Shown: piece by piece, positions 1-6,873 of the stretch
How positions within the stretch are numbered: position 1 is the stretch's first letter
Layout: the number at the start of each line of letters is the position of its first letter
Assembly: GCA_946478895.1 (NCBI GenBank)
Contig: CAMLDY010000070.1
Span: forward strand, 1-12,760
Reading direction: 5' to 3'
DNA: 12,760 bases
From: an uncultured Gemmatimonadota bacterium
GTDB taxonomy: Bacteria; Gemmatimonadota; Gemmatimonadetes; Gemmatimonadales; Gemmatimonadaceae
Notes under the pieces: generated by a model
The model's input: only the letters and a program-made list of their open reading frames with translations
The model's database searches: none
What the model was told of the DNA's origin: nothing
Program-made: the position numbers and the translations under genes

Positions 1-1
1 G

Positions 2-229
2 AACAGGGGCGGCGCGCTTTTCTCCGAGCCGTACCGGAACGTCATCAGGATGCACCTCCTGATTTTCTTTTTCTTCTTCGCACACTTTGCGAAGCTCGAG
101 AACTTCGCGGTATATGCGGTCGTTTACGCGGTGTACTTCTTCCCGTGGCGTCTGCTCAGGCAGCGCGCGGTCGCCGTGGTGGAAGCACCCATAGATACCC
201 GCACGCCGACCCAGCTGCGCGCGATCTAG
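2..229 (+). CDS. C-terminal part of a DUF6498-like integral membrane protein (5' end outside window)
   Basis: An open frame enters from the left edge and gives 75 residues before a TAG stop at 227-229. The start lies outside the window. The visible part has a charged segment (SEPYRNVIRMH), then a strongly hydrophobic Phe-rich helix (residues about 19-30), then a second hydrophobic stretch (about 35-52), and ends in a basic, Pro/Thr-rich tail. The pattern of a PYxxVxxxH block followed by two hydrophobic helices resembles the C-terminus of DUF6498 membrane proteins; I recall this from the family and could not search it. The function of that family is not established. The gene runs in the same direction as the lipase maturation factor gene 51 nt downstream (or 15 nt if the earlier ATG is used), so the two are probably co-transcribed. 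I am confident that it is coding and less so of the family. Confidence 0.6.
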   Translation, partial: NRGGALFSEPYRNVIRMHLLIFFFFFAHFAKLENFAVYAVVYAVYFFPWRLLRQRAVAVVEAPIDTRTPTQLRAI

Positions 230-280
230 TTGCGCTCGCGGAGCATGCGGAGAACTTTGAGTTCTTCACATCACCCGCGA

Positions 281-1849
281 ATGACGGAACCAGTTTCGGG
301 AATCGCCACATCGCCGCAACCGGAGCGCGCAGTCCCCCTGCCACCGCGCCCGCGCATCCTCGGCTTGTCCGGTGACAGTTATCTCTGGGCGCGCTGGATT
401 TTTCTCCGCGCCCTCGGCGTCATCTTCTTTTCCGCGTTCTACGCGCTGGCGTTCCAGATCCGCGGCCTGGTCGGGGAGCGTGGCATCCTGCCCGCGCATT
501 TGTATCTCCACGAGCTGTCGGCGATGTACGGCGTCGTGCACAGAGTCTGGTACGCGCCGACACTTTTCTGGATCAACGCCGGCGACACCGCTCTGACCAT
601 CGTCGTGTGGGCGGGTCTGCTTTGCTCGCTGCTGCTGATCGCCAATGTCTGGCCGAGGCTGACCGTCGCGCTCTGCACGCTGCTCTTCCTGTCGTGCATA
701 GGGGTGCTGCAGGATTTCTCGTCTTATCAGTCGGATGGGATGCTGCTCGAGGCGGGACTCATCTCGATCTTCTTCGCGCCGCGCGGGATCAGACCGGGAT
801 TGGGCGTCGCTACGCCGCCGTCGGCATTCAGCCTGTTCATGCTGCGCTGGGAATGGTTCCGTATCTACTTCGAGTCGGGTCTGGTCAAGATTCTGAGTGG
901 CGACCCGCACTGGCGGAATTTCACGGCGATGGACGACTACTATCAGAACTCGCCGCTGCCGTCGTGGCCGGGCTGGTACATCCAGCATCTGCCGCACTGG
1001 TATCACGCGGGCACGGTGGTGATCACGTTCGTCGTCGAGCTGCTGGTCGTCTGGCTGGTATTTCTGCCGCGGAAGTTTCGGGTCGCCTGCTTCGCGATCG
1101 TGACGGCGCTGCAGATCGGAATAATCACGACGTCCAACTACGGGTTCCTAAACTACATCGTCCTTGCGCTCGGCATTCTGCTCCTCGACGATCGCGCGCT
1201 GGAGTGGGTTCGCTTGCGCGGTCCAGCAGTCATCGAGCGGGCCGACTGGTCGGCGCGTCGCCGGATCTATCGGATCTTCGAGAAGACCGTGCTGGCAATT
1301 CTGCTGTACGCAACGGTCGTCGCGTTTCTGTTCGGCGGATCGACCTCGATACTCGCACTGCCCAACCGGCTGCTCGATCCGTTTCGTGTCGCCAATGCGT
1401 ACGGATTGTTCGCGGTGATGACACCCGCGCGCTACGAGATCGAGTTCGAGGGCAGCAACGACGGTAAGAGCTGGACTGCCTATCCGTTCAGATACAAGCC
1501 GCAGGACGTCGCAACGCATCCCGGTTTTCTCGGGCTGTATCAACCACGCTTCGACTGGAATCTGTGGTTTGCGTCGCTCGAGCCCTGGCAGGCATCGCGG
1601 TGGGTCGTGCTGACGCAGGAGCGATTGGTCGAGGGAAGTCCGCCGGTGTTGTCACTGTTCAAGCGCGATCCCTTCGGCGGAAAACCGCCAACGATGGTCC
1701 GCACGATTCTGTGGCAGTATTGGTTCACCGATCTTGCCACCAAGCGTCAAACGGGGGCGTGGTGGCGGAGAACGGAGATCGGCGTGTTCACAGGCGTGGT
1801 GGCGCGACAGCCCAACGGCGACATGGTGTTTCAGCCAACCAGCAGCTGA
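281..1849 (+). CDS. lipase maturation factor family protein (LMF1/LMF2-like)
   Basis: This 522-residue multi-pass membrane protein matches the lipase maturation factor family along its length. In vertebrates LMF1 helps fold secreted lipases in the ER; the role of bacterial members is unknown. A short Pro-rich N-terminus is followed by the family signature SYLWARWIFLRALG (about 33-46), several membrane helices between about 37 and 310, and the core block with YFESGLVKILSGDPHWRN (about 196-213). The last membrane segment is near 336-352. The soluble C-terminal half carries YEIEFEGSNDGKSW (385-398), YPFRYKP and QPRFDWNLWF (421-430). ATG 281 is chosen because the family's conserved region begins soon after it. 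An in-frame ATG at 245 has GGAG only 1 nt upstream, and a TTG lies at 230; neither is better supported. It converges on the carbonic anhydrase gene, with 15 nt between the stop codons. Confidence 0.9.
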   Translation: MTEPVSGIATSPQPERAVPLPPRPRILGLSGDSYLWARWIFLRALGVIFFSAFYALAFQIRGLVGERGILPAHLYLHELSAMYGVVHRVWYAPTLFWINAGDTALTIVVWAGLLCSLLLIANVWPRLTVALCTLLFLSCIGVLQDFSSYQSDGMLLEAGLISIFFAPRGIRPGLGVATPPSAFSLFMLRWEWFRIYFESGLVKILSGDPHWRNFTAMDDYYQNSPLPSWPGWYIQHLPHWYHAGTVVITFVVELLVVWLVFLPRKFRVACFAIVTALQIGIITTSNYGFLNYIVLALGILLLDDRALEWVRLRGPAVIERADWSARRRIYRIFEKTVLAILLYATVVAFLFGGSTSILALPNRLLDPFRVANAYGLFAVMTPARYEIEFEGSNDGKSWTAYPFRYKPQDVATHPGFLGLYQPRFDWNLWFASLEPWQASRWVVLTQERLVEGSPPVLSLFKRDPFGGKPPTMVRTILWQYWFTDLATKRQTGAWWRRTEIGVFTGVVARQPNGDMVFQPTSS

Positions 1850-1864
1850 CGCTCGCCCCCGAAT

Positions 1865-2479
1865 TCAGTCGACGTCGAAGAAGTCGACGACTCCGGTTTC
1901 CAGTGAATACTCGGCGCCGACGACCATCAGCCCGTTGTTGCGGATAAGGTCCTCGAGAACCTGGGAACCGTGCCGCAGGTGATTCGTCGAAGCGCGGATG
2001 TTCGCGCGCACCGCCGCTTTCACAAGCGCGGTCTCGTCGTTGCGAAGGTCGGTGCCAAGCAGAGGTTCCACCGACGGGCGCACGCGATCCACGATCGAGC
2101 GAAGGTTGTGGGAGTATTTCCCTGGCGAGCGCAGCGCCGCCAGGGTTGAAAGAATCGCTCCGCACTGGGTGTGGCCCATCACGACCACGAGTTTCGTCGA
2201 ATAGGCCTCGGCCGCGAACTCGACGCTTCCCACCTGCGACGGCGCGACGATGTTTCCGGCGACGCGAATGACGAACAGATCGCCCAGGCCCTGGTCGAAC
2301 ACGATCTCCGACGGCACCCTGGAGTCCGAGCAGCCGAGTATGATGGCGAACGGCTGCTGTCCGCTGGCGAGCTCCGCGCGTTTGGTGTGACTGATGAACG
2401 CGTCGATGCCGCGGATATTGGCGGCGAATCTCTGGTTTCCTTCTCGCAGGCGGTCGAGTGCTTCGCGGGCAGGTATCAT
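1865..2479 (-). CDS. beta-carbonic anhydrase
   Basis: This 204-residue enzyme interconverts CO2 and bicarbonate in the cytoplasm using zinc. The beta-class signature is complete: zinc ligands C50, H103 and C106, with the Asp52-Arg54 dyad in the CSDSRVPSEI block. Other family blocks are GDLFVIRVAGN (66-76) and GHTQCGAI (102-109). The start MIPAREALDRLREGNQRF is typical of the family, and the length matches other compact bacterial members. The ATG has only a weak GGA upstream. It is the last gene of the minus-strand cluster, 24 nt after the stop of the 178-residue unknown, so it is probably co-transcribed. It could feed bicarbonate to carboxylases or buffer pH; the context does not say which. 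The family call is firm. Confidence 0.95.
   Translation of the reverse strand: MIPAREALDRLREGNQRFAANIRGIDAFISHTKRAELASGQQPFAIILGCSDSRVPSEIVFDQGLGDLFVIRVAGNIVAPSQVGSVEFAAEAYSTKLVVVMGHTQCGAILSTLAALRSPGKYSHNLRSIVDRVRPSVEPLLGTDLRNDETALVKAAVRANIRASTNHLRHGSQVLEDLIRNNGLMVVGAEYSLETGVVDFFDVD
1867..1892. terminator. possible hairpin at the LMF / carbonic anhydrase convergent junction
   Basis: AGTCG...TCGA at 1867-1877 can pair with TCGACGACT at 1884-1892, giving about 9 bp with a 3-nt bulge and a short AGAAG loop. It lies just past the plus-strand stop and inside the last codons of the carbonic anhydrase gene. There is no T-tract on either side, so this is only a weak terminator candidate. The repeated GTCGAC motif also arises simply from the Asp/Val codons there. 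Confidence 0.2.
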
Positions 2480-2503
2480 TGCAATCCGTGTTGTTGGTTT
2501 CGG

Positions 2504-3040
2504 TCAGCTGAAGCGCGGCAGCGAATCGTGACTGGGAAATCCGGCGGCGGCGAGCTGCGCCGATTCTCGCTCCGACACTCGCAGCACCGCGAACGCCTCG
2601 TGCGAGAGTACGCCGAGCATCAGCTCGCCTTCGCGGTAGAGAATCGGATCCTCGAACCAGCCACCATCGCGCGGGTCGTACTGAAAGATTCCTGCCGGGA
2701 AGGCGTGTCTGAGAATACCAACCGTGTCTTCGTTGAGCGCCCAGACTTCCGTATCCCGGACGAGCGCGTCGGCGGTCTTGCCGCTCATGCGCTCGCGCTT
2801 CGCTTGCGGCCGCGCGTGTGCGGCCGCGGCGCGTCCGAACTGCCGGTGGAGACTATCAGCTTGCGCAGGATCCGCGCCGAGCGTGTCAACGGTGAATTCG
2901 TCAGCGCCGAGGCTCCGGCACCACTCGACGAGCCGCCAGCTGTCGTCCGGCGAGTACTCGCTCGGAACCAGAAATCTTTTAACTGGCAATAGGAGGGGAG
3001 GTATAGTTGACGTCGTGAGGGATGGCGTCAGGCTACTCAT
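2504..3040 (-). CDS. hypothetical protein, family not recognised
   Basis: This 178-residue protein is not one I recognise. It has a Ser/Thr/Pro-rich N-terminus (1-19), then an acidic and aromatic region with SPDDSWRLVEWCRSLGADEF (about 29-48), an Ala/Gln/Arg-rich middle (about 55-85), and a C-terminal part with EVWALNEDTVGIL, DGGWFEDPILYREGELMLG and a Glu/Arg-rich helix ending in LPRFS. There is no signal peptide, membrane segment or obvious catalytic motif, so it is probably cytoplasmic. The ATG overlaps the stop of the upstream VOC gene as ATGAGTAG, with GGAGG 3 nt before it (plus-strand CCTCC at 3044-3048), which supports coupled translation and this start. Carbonic anhydrase begins 24 nt downstream. 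Its coding status rests on the length, the tight packing and the ribosome-binding context. Confidence 0.7.
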   Translation of the reverse strand: MSSLTPSLTTSTIPPLLLPVKRFLVPSEYSPDDSWRLVEWCRSLGADEFTVDTLGADPAQADSLHRQFGRAAAAHARPQAKRERMSGKTADALVRDTEVWALNEDTVGILRHAFPAGIFQYDPRDGGWFEDPILYREGELMLGVLSHEAFAVLRVSERESAQLAAAGFPSHDSLPRFS

Positions 3041-3446
3041 CTTCCTCCAATCCCTGGCCGATACGGAAGACGTGGCCGTCGGGATGCCTGACGTGCATCT
3101 CGCGAAGATTCCACGGCATGTCCGTGGGAGGGAAAGTTATGTCGAGTCCTTCCTCGACACAGTGCCGGTAAATCTCGTCGACGTCGCCGACCATCAGCGA
3201 GATCCACGACCCTTTGTCGGCGTTCTCCGACCCGCCGGCGCCGAAGGTGGTGGTGTTGGAACCTTTACCTCGTCCGCCCTGGCCGTTCTCGCAGAGGAAG
3301 ATCTCGGCGTGTCCAGAATGTACGCCGCCAAATCCGACCGGGTCGCCCCAGTCCCAGCCTTTCTTCCAGCCGAGCTTCTCGAACCACGCAAAGCTCTCCT
3401 GGATGTTCGACACGTTCAGGATGGGGATGACTCGCTGGGTAATCAC
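3033..3446 (-). CDS. VOC (glyoxalase/bleomycin-resistance-like) superfamily protein
   Basis: This 137-residue, single-module VOC protein starts IPILNVSNIQESFAWFEKLGW (7-27), continues with a GDPVGFGGVHSGHAEIFLCENGQ strand pair (34-56), and ends with the usual MHVRHPDGHVFRIG strand (117-130). This is the pattern of bleomycin-resistance/glyoxalase superfamily proteins, which bind or transform small electrophiles or drugs, usually as dimers. The substrate cannot be read from sequence. A Gly/Asn-rich loop at about 54-79 separates the two halves. The start is GTG with GGAGG 4 nt upstream (plus-strand CCTCC at 3451-3455). It begins 15 nt after the cyclase-family gene, and its stop overlaps the next ATG by 8 nt, so it sits in the middle of an operon. 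Resistance is not implied by the context; a detoxification or metabolic role is equally possible. Confidence 0.85.
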   Translation of the reverse strand: MITQRVIPILNVSNIQESFAWFEKLGWKKGWDWGDPVGFGGVHSGHAEIFLCENGQGGRGKGSNTTTFGAGGSENADKGSWISLMVGDVDEIYRHCVEEGLDITFPPTDMPWNLREMHVRHPDGHVFRIGQGLEEDE

Positions 3447-3461
3447 ACGGCCTCCGGTTGA

Positions 3462-4220
3462 TTATGGATTGCGCCTGCGCACCACCGCGCGGGCCGGCGC
3501 GCCCTCATGTCCACGCACTTTGATCGGAAGCACGATGAGGTCGTAATCGCCGGCGGGAACGTTCGCTAGCGACAGGCCTTCCACGATCGGAATTCCTTTG
3601 CCCAGCAGAGTGCGGTGGGTGAGCGGTGCCGCGGCGCCAAACTGCTCGGCGGAGATGTAGTCGATGCCGACGAGCTTCACGCCAGCGTCGGCGAGAACCT
3701 GCGCTGCATCGGGAGCGATGTAAGCGAAGTCGCGGTGGAAGCTCGCCGACGACATCCAGCCGCGAAGCGAGCTGCGGGTGCGAAACAGGACGCGGTCGAC
3801 GCCGTGCCAGTCGTGCCGATTGAGCTCGGCGGCGTCGATCGCCTGAACCGTGTCCGGGATGTCGATCACTCGCGCGGGTCCGATGAATGGCTCGAGCGAA
3901 AGCTGCTCGATCGACGCACCGTCGCGCACGAAATGCATCGGAGCATCGACGTGGGTGCCGCTGTGCGCGCCCATCGAGTACATCGAGAGAGTCAGCGGAT
4001 CGCCGCGGTGCATGTCCTTGAGGAAATCGAACTTCATCGGCGCGTCGCCTTCATAGACAGGAGTCGTAGCGGGATCGAGGGTAGCGGTTGCGTCGATCCA
4101 GCCGCTCGCCGGCAGGGTTGACGTCACTGAAGGTGTCTCGCTACGGGGTGGGTTGGTGCACGCGATCGCCCCGGCTGCACATACCGTTAGTGCCACTGCC
4201 GACAAAATCCGTGTTCGCAT
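3462..4220 (-). CDS. cyclase family protein (kynurenine formamidase-like metal hydrolase), predicted lipoprotein
   Basis: This 252-residue enzyme belongs to the cyclase family (Pfam Cyclase), which includes arylformamidase/kynurenine formamidase and other metal-dependent hydrolases. The metal motif HSGTHVDAPMHF is intact (H86, H90, D92, H96), as are the family's later His and Glu (H202, E214) and the C-terminal GHEGAPARAV. The N-terminus is a hydrophobic signal ending in AGAIAC with Cys21, a plausible lipobox, which would anchor the enzyme outside the cytoplasm. ATG 4220 is chosen because it gives this signal and has GGAA 5 nt upstream. The longer in-frame start at 4316 would overlap the permease gene by 50 nt and bury the signal. 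It lies between the gluconate permease (46 nt gap) and the VOC gene (15 nt). Cleavage of N-formylkynurenine is only one possible activity. Confidence 0.87.
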   Translation of the reverse strand: MRTRILSAVALTVCAAGAIACTNPPRSETPSVTSTLPASGWIDATATLDPATTPVYEGDAPMKFDFLKDMHRGDPLTLSMYSMGAHSGTHVDAPMHFVRDGASIEQLSLEPFIGPARVIDIPDTVQAIDAAELNRHDWHGVDRVLFRTRSSLRGWMSSASFHRDFAYIAPDAAQVLADAGVKLVGIDYISAEQFGAAAPLTHRTLLGKGIPIVEGLSLANVPAGDYDLIVLPIKVRGHEGAPARAVVRRRNP

Positions 4221-4266
4221 CGCCGTTCCGGTTAAGAGTTTCGCAAATCTGTTGACCAGCAAGATC

Positions 4267-5604
4267 TCAAATCGCGAGCGCGAGCAGCAAAGTGAAAACC
4301 AATCCTGCGACGCCAATGATCGTCTCCGCGACGGTCCACGTCTTCAATGTTTGTGGCACCGTCATCCCGAAAAACTCCTTCACCAGCCAGAAACCGGCGT
4401 CGTTGACGTGCGATAGTATCAGCGCACCCGCTCCCGTCGCCAGCACCAGCAGCTCGGCGTTGGTGCCGGGTGTTGCTACCGCGATTGGGGCCACGATGCC
4501 CGCGGCGGTGGTCATGGCGACCGTCGCCGAGCCGGTGGCGACGCGGATCAGGCCGGCGACGATCCACGCCAGGATGAGCGGCGATGCGTGCGATCCTATC
4601 GCCACGCCCGCGATCGCGGCGCCGACTCCGCTTGAAATAAGGACCTGATTGAAGCCGCCGCCCGCGCCGATCACCAGCAGAATCGTCGCCGTCGGTCCCA
4701 GGCAGTCGTTGCAGAACTTCATCAGCTCTTCCTTGGTGAAGCGCCGGGGCCGGGCGAGCGACCAGAACGAGTAGAGCAGCGCGAGCAACAGCGCGACGAT
4801 CGGATTCCCGACGAAGTGGAGAAAGCTTCGCGTCGGACTGCCCGCATCGAGCACGAGGTCGGCGGCGCTCGAGAGCAGCATCAGAATCACCGGCACGAGC
4901 ACGGTGAAAAGCGAAATCGCGAAGCCCGGCATGTTGGGAACCGATTCGCCTTCCAGCTGGCGCGCCAGCGGATTGTCGGGTGGCAGCTCGATCCGCGGCG
5001 CGATCCAGCTCGCGAAGATCGGTCCGGCGAGCGCGGCGGTCGGAATCCCGACGAGCAGGCCGTAGAGAATCGTGAGGCCGACGTCGGCGTTGTATGCGGT
5101 GACGGCGAGCATCGCCGCGGGATGCGGCGGCAGCATTCCGTGCACCACGGACAGCCCCGCCACGAGCGGGATCCCGATCTTCACCAGCGACATGCCGGTG
5201 CGGCGCGCGATGGTGAAGACGAGGGGAATCAGCAGCACGAAGCCGACCTGAAAGAAGACCGGAATTCCGACGATGAACGCGACCACCATGATCGCCCAGT
5301 GCACCCGTCGCTCGCCGAACATCGCGATCAGCGTTGTCGCGATGCGGGTCGCCGCACCCGACTCTGCCATCATCTTGCCCAGCATGGTTCCAAGCGCGAC
5401 GACGATGGCGATGAAGCCGAGGGTGTTGCCGACGCCGTCCTGGAAAGCCTTGACGGCATCGAGCGGCGACATCCGCGCGGCGAGCCCCATTGCCAGCGAC
5501 ACGACCACGAGCGCGATGAACGGGTGCAGCTTGAACCGCGCGATGAGCAGGATCAGCGCGATCACGGCGGCGAGCGCGAGCGACAGCAGGGCGGCGGTGC
5601 TCAA
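4267..5604 (-). CDS. gntP: GntP-family gluconate:H+ symporter
   Basis: This 445-residue protein has about 12 hydrophobic segments spread along its whole length, matching the usual size of the GntP family (gluconate and related sugar-acid importers in the inner membrane). Family-like features include the N-terminal FKLHPFIALVVVSLAMGL, the GIPVFFQVGFVLLIPLVF helix, the GLSVVHGMLPPHPAA loop and a C-terminal HVNDAGFWLVKEFFGM segment, all characteristic of gluconate permeases. It starts at TTG 5604, inside the gluconokinase stop (TTGA), an arrangement typical of translational coupling; no strong ribosome-binding site precedes it. Adjacency to gntK strongly supports gluconate, or a close aldonate, as substrate. 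The specific member (GntT, GntP or similar) cannot be decided by eye. Confidence 0.93.
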   Translation of the reverse strand: MSTAALLSLALAAVIALILLIARFKLHPFIALVVVSLAMGLAARMSPLDAVKAFQDGVGNTLGFIAIVVALGTMLGKMMAESGAATRIATTLIAMFGERRVHWAIMVVAFIVGIPVFFQVGFVLLIPLVFTIARRTGMSLVKIGIPLVAGLSVVHGMLPPHPAAMLAVTAYNADVGLTILYGLLVGIPTAALAGPIFASWIAPRIELPPDNPLARQLEGESVPNMPGFAISLFTVLVPVILMLLSSAADLVLDAGSPTRSFLHFVGNPIVALLLALLYSFWSLARPRRFTKEELMKFCNDCLGPTATILLVIGAGGGFNQVLISSGVGAAIAGVAIGSHASPLILAWIVAGLIRVATGSATVAMTTAAGIVAPIAVATPGTNAELLVLATGAGALILSHVNDAGFWLVKEFFGMTVPQTLKTWTVAETIIGVAGLVFTLLLALAI

Positions 5605-6104
5605 CTGTCGGCTCGCGCGAGAAGGCCGTTGACGATTTGCGCCGGGGTCTGGGTGATGTCGGCGGCGATCGCGTTCTCTTCAGCAGCGGGCGGCTCGAGG
5701 GTGGCCAGCTGGCTATCGAGCATCGATGCCGGCATGTAGTGTCCGCGGCGCGATTCGAGTCGCTCGGCGATCAGACTTTTCGGGCCGTTGAGGAAAACAA
5801 ACCGCACGTCCGGCGTGGCGGCGCGCAGTACATCCCGGTATTTGCGCTTGAGGGCCGAACAGGCGACGACGAGTCCCTCTCCCAACCCTTCGGCGGCGCG
5901 CATCCGCGCTGCGAGCGCGTCCAGCCAACCCGCGCGGTCCGCATCGGTGAGCGGAATGCCGGCCGCCATCTTCTTTACGTTCGCCGGCGGATGATAGTCG
6001 TCGCCATCGACGAACTCGACGCCGAGCTTGCGCGCGAGGGCGGTGCCGACAACCGTCTTGCCGGATCCGGCTACGCCCATGATCACGTAAATCGCACGAC
6101 TCAC
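5601..6104 (-). CDS. gntK: gluconokinase
   Basis: Gluconokinase phosphorylates gluconate to 6-phosphogluconate with ATP in the cytoplasm. The protein begins with a P-loop, GVAGSGKT (10-17), followed by the family blocks VDGDDYHPPANVKKMAAGIPLTD (32-54), ACSALKRKYRD (81-91) and SRRGHYMPASMLDSQ (118-132) of the GntK/IdnK type. With GTG 6104 it is 167 residues, the usual size. An in-frame TTG at 6155 would add 17 residues, overlap the DinB gene by 26 nt, and has AGG 6 nt upstream, so the start is uncertain. The stop overlaps the permease start (TTGA). It sits just after the DinB gene, and a 10-codon mini-ORF spans the junction. No gluconate repressor lies nearby. Confidence 0.95.
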   Translation of the reverse strand: MSRAIYVIMGVAGSGKTVVGTALARKLGVEFVDGDDYHPPANVKKMAAGIPLTDADRAGWLDALAARMRAAEGLGEGLVVACSALKRKYRDVLRAATPDVRFVFLNGPKSLIAERLESRRGHYMPASMLDSQLATLEPPAAEENAIAADITQTPAQIVNGLLARADS

Positions 6105-6133
6105 CGCGATGCGCGCGGCAGTCCTGCCGTCAT
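6101..6133 (-). other. 10-codon mini-ORF bridging DinB and gntK
   Basis: The ATG at 6133-6131 overlaps the DinB stop as ATGA. The frame encodes MTAGLPRASR and ends with TGA at 6103-6101, which overlaps the GTG start of gntK as GTGA. This could carry terminating ribosomes to the gntK start. It has no ribosome-binding site of its own beyond coupling, and may be coincidence. Confidence 0.3.
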
Positions 6134-6696
6134 CTGTCTTTCGTTCGTTGCCCAAGCGCTGCCTGGTGCGCGGCCGCTGCGTCGCGCGCGGGCGCCTTGG
6201 CGTAGCTGGCCGACTGACCAGGCGGGATGCTCAGGTACTTCCAGTCCTTTCCGCGGAAAGACTTCGCGACGTAGACGATCTGCCCGACGTGGTAGCTGGT
6301 GTGCGCCAGCGAGCGGTGCAACGCCTGGTCGACGCGCAGGGGCTGGTTGCGGATGGTGATCGTTTTGGTGAGATCAGCGTCTGAGAGCTTGTCGAGCGTG
6401 TCGAGCAGAACCTTCCAGCCGGCCTCCCATTTGTCGCGTAGCTCCGTGGCGCCGACGGAGCGGCGACGGAACTCCTCCTCGCGTTGTCGCCATGGCTTTT
6501 CACCATCGGCAGTCAGAAAGTCCGTGAATCGTGACTGAAGGTTTCCGGAGACGTGCCAGCAGATCACTGCGACCGAGTTATCCGCGCTCGCACCGTCGGC
6601 GGAAAGCTCGGCATCGCTCAGTTGGTCGATTGCCGCCTCGGCGAGCGATTTGTAGCGCAGGTATTCGCCGCGAATCGAGTCGATGATATTTCTCAT
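6130..6696 (-). CDS. DinB superfamily protein (DUF1572-like)
   Basis: This 188-residue, mostly helical protein has the DinB/YfiT-like four-helix-bundle pattern and looks closest to DUF1572. The putative metal-binding histidines are H48 in ICWHVSGN, and H132 and H136 in HTSYHVGQIVY. Other visible blocks are the N-terminal IIDSIRGEYLRYK and the LPVDQAL-like RVDQALHRSLAH (121-132). Members of this superfamily include thiol-dependent (for example bacillithiol) transferases and stress-induced proteins; the activity of this one is unknown. ATG 6696 is chosen because the family similarity starts there; the frame stays open to 6816 but that extension looks non-coding. No Shine-Dalgarno precedes it, only an A-rich leader. 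It is the first gene of the minus-strand cluster and is divergent from the GGT-like gene. Its tail (about 165-188) is Ala-rich and low complexity. Confidence 0.85.
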   Translation of the reverse strand: MRNIIDSIRGEYLRYKSLAEAAIDQLSDAELSADGASADNSVAVICWHVSGNLQSRFTDFLTADGEKPWRQREEEFRRRSVGATELRDKWEAGWKVLLDTLDKLSDADLTKTITIRNQPLRVDQALHRSLAHTSYHVGQIVYVAKSFRGKDWKYLSIPPGQSASYAKAPARDAAAAHQAALGQRTKDR

Positions 6697-6873
6697 TGTT
6701 TGTTTTTTTTTAATCGGACTCAGGTAGAGAATGGCTCCGGGATTTCGACGTTGGTAATCTGACGTGGCGACGCAGGCACGGCCGGTGCTGGCAAGTGCGA
6801 GTCGTCCCGTGCACATTGATAATATCGTTCACCCCGCGATGCGCTGCAGCGCTCCGTCCAACCACCCAGTCGT
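6697..6873. promoter_or_regulatory. divergent intergenic region between the DinB cluster and the GGT-like gene
   Basis: These 177 nt must hold the promoters for the seven-gene minus-strand cluster and, in the other direction, the GGT-like gene. A GATAAT hexamer at 6818-6823 is a possible plus-strand -10 element, 50 nt before the ATG, but I see no convincing -35 at the right spacing. On the minus strand, the 15 nt before the DinB start contain nine A in a row (plus-strand T at 6703-6711) in place of a Shine-Dalgarno. I see no clear operator palindrome. Confidence 0.3.

Noticed and set aside
266..1006. 246-codon minus-strand open frame
   Set aside because: It is antisense to the lipase maturation factor gene, and its Arg/Gln/Glu-rich composition is typical of a shadow frame.
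2991..3001. Very strong Shine-Dalgarno-like AGGAGGGGAGG on the plus strand
   Set aside because: It lies antisense within the coding region of the 178-residue protein. The nearest TTG (3007) stops after three codons, and the GTG at 3015 opens only a shadow frame across the VOC gene.
4816..5739. 307-codon plus-strand open frame
   Set aside because: It is antisense to the gluconate permease and the end of gntK; it is His/Asp/Arg-rich with no hydrophobic core, so it is a shadow.
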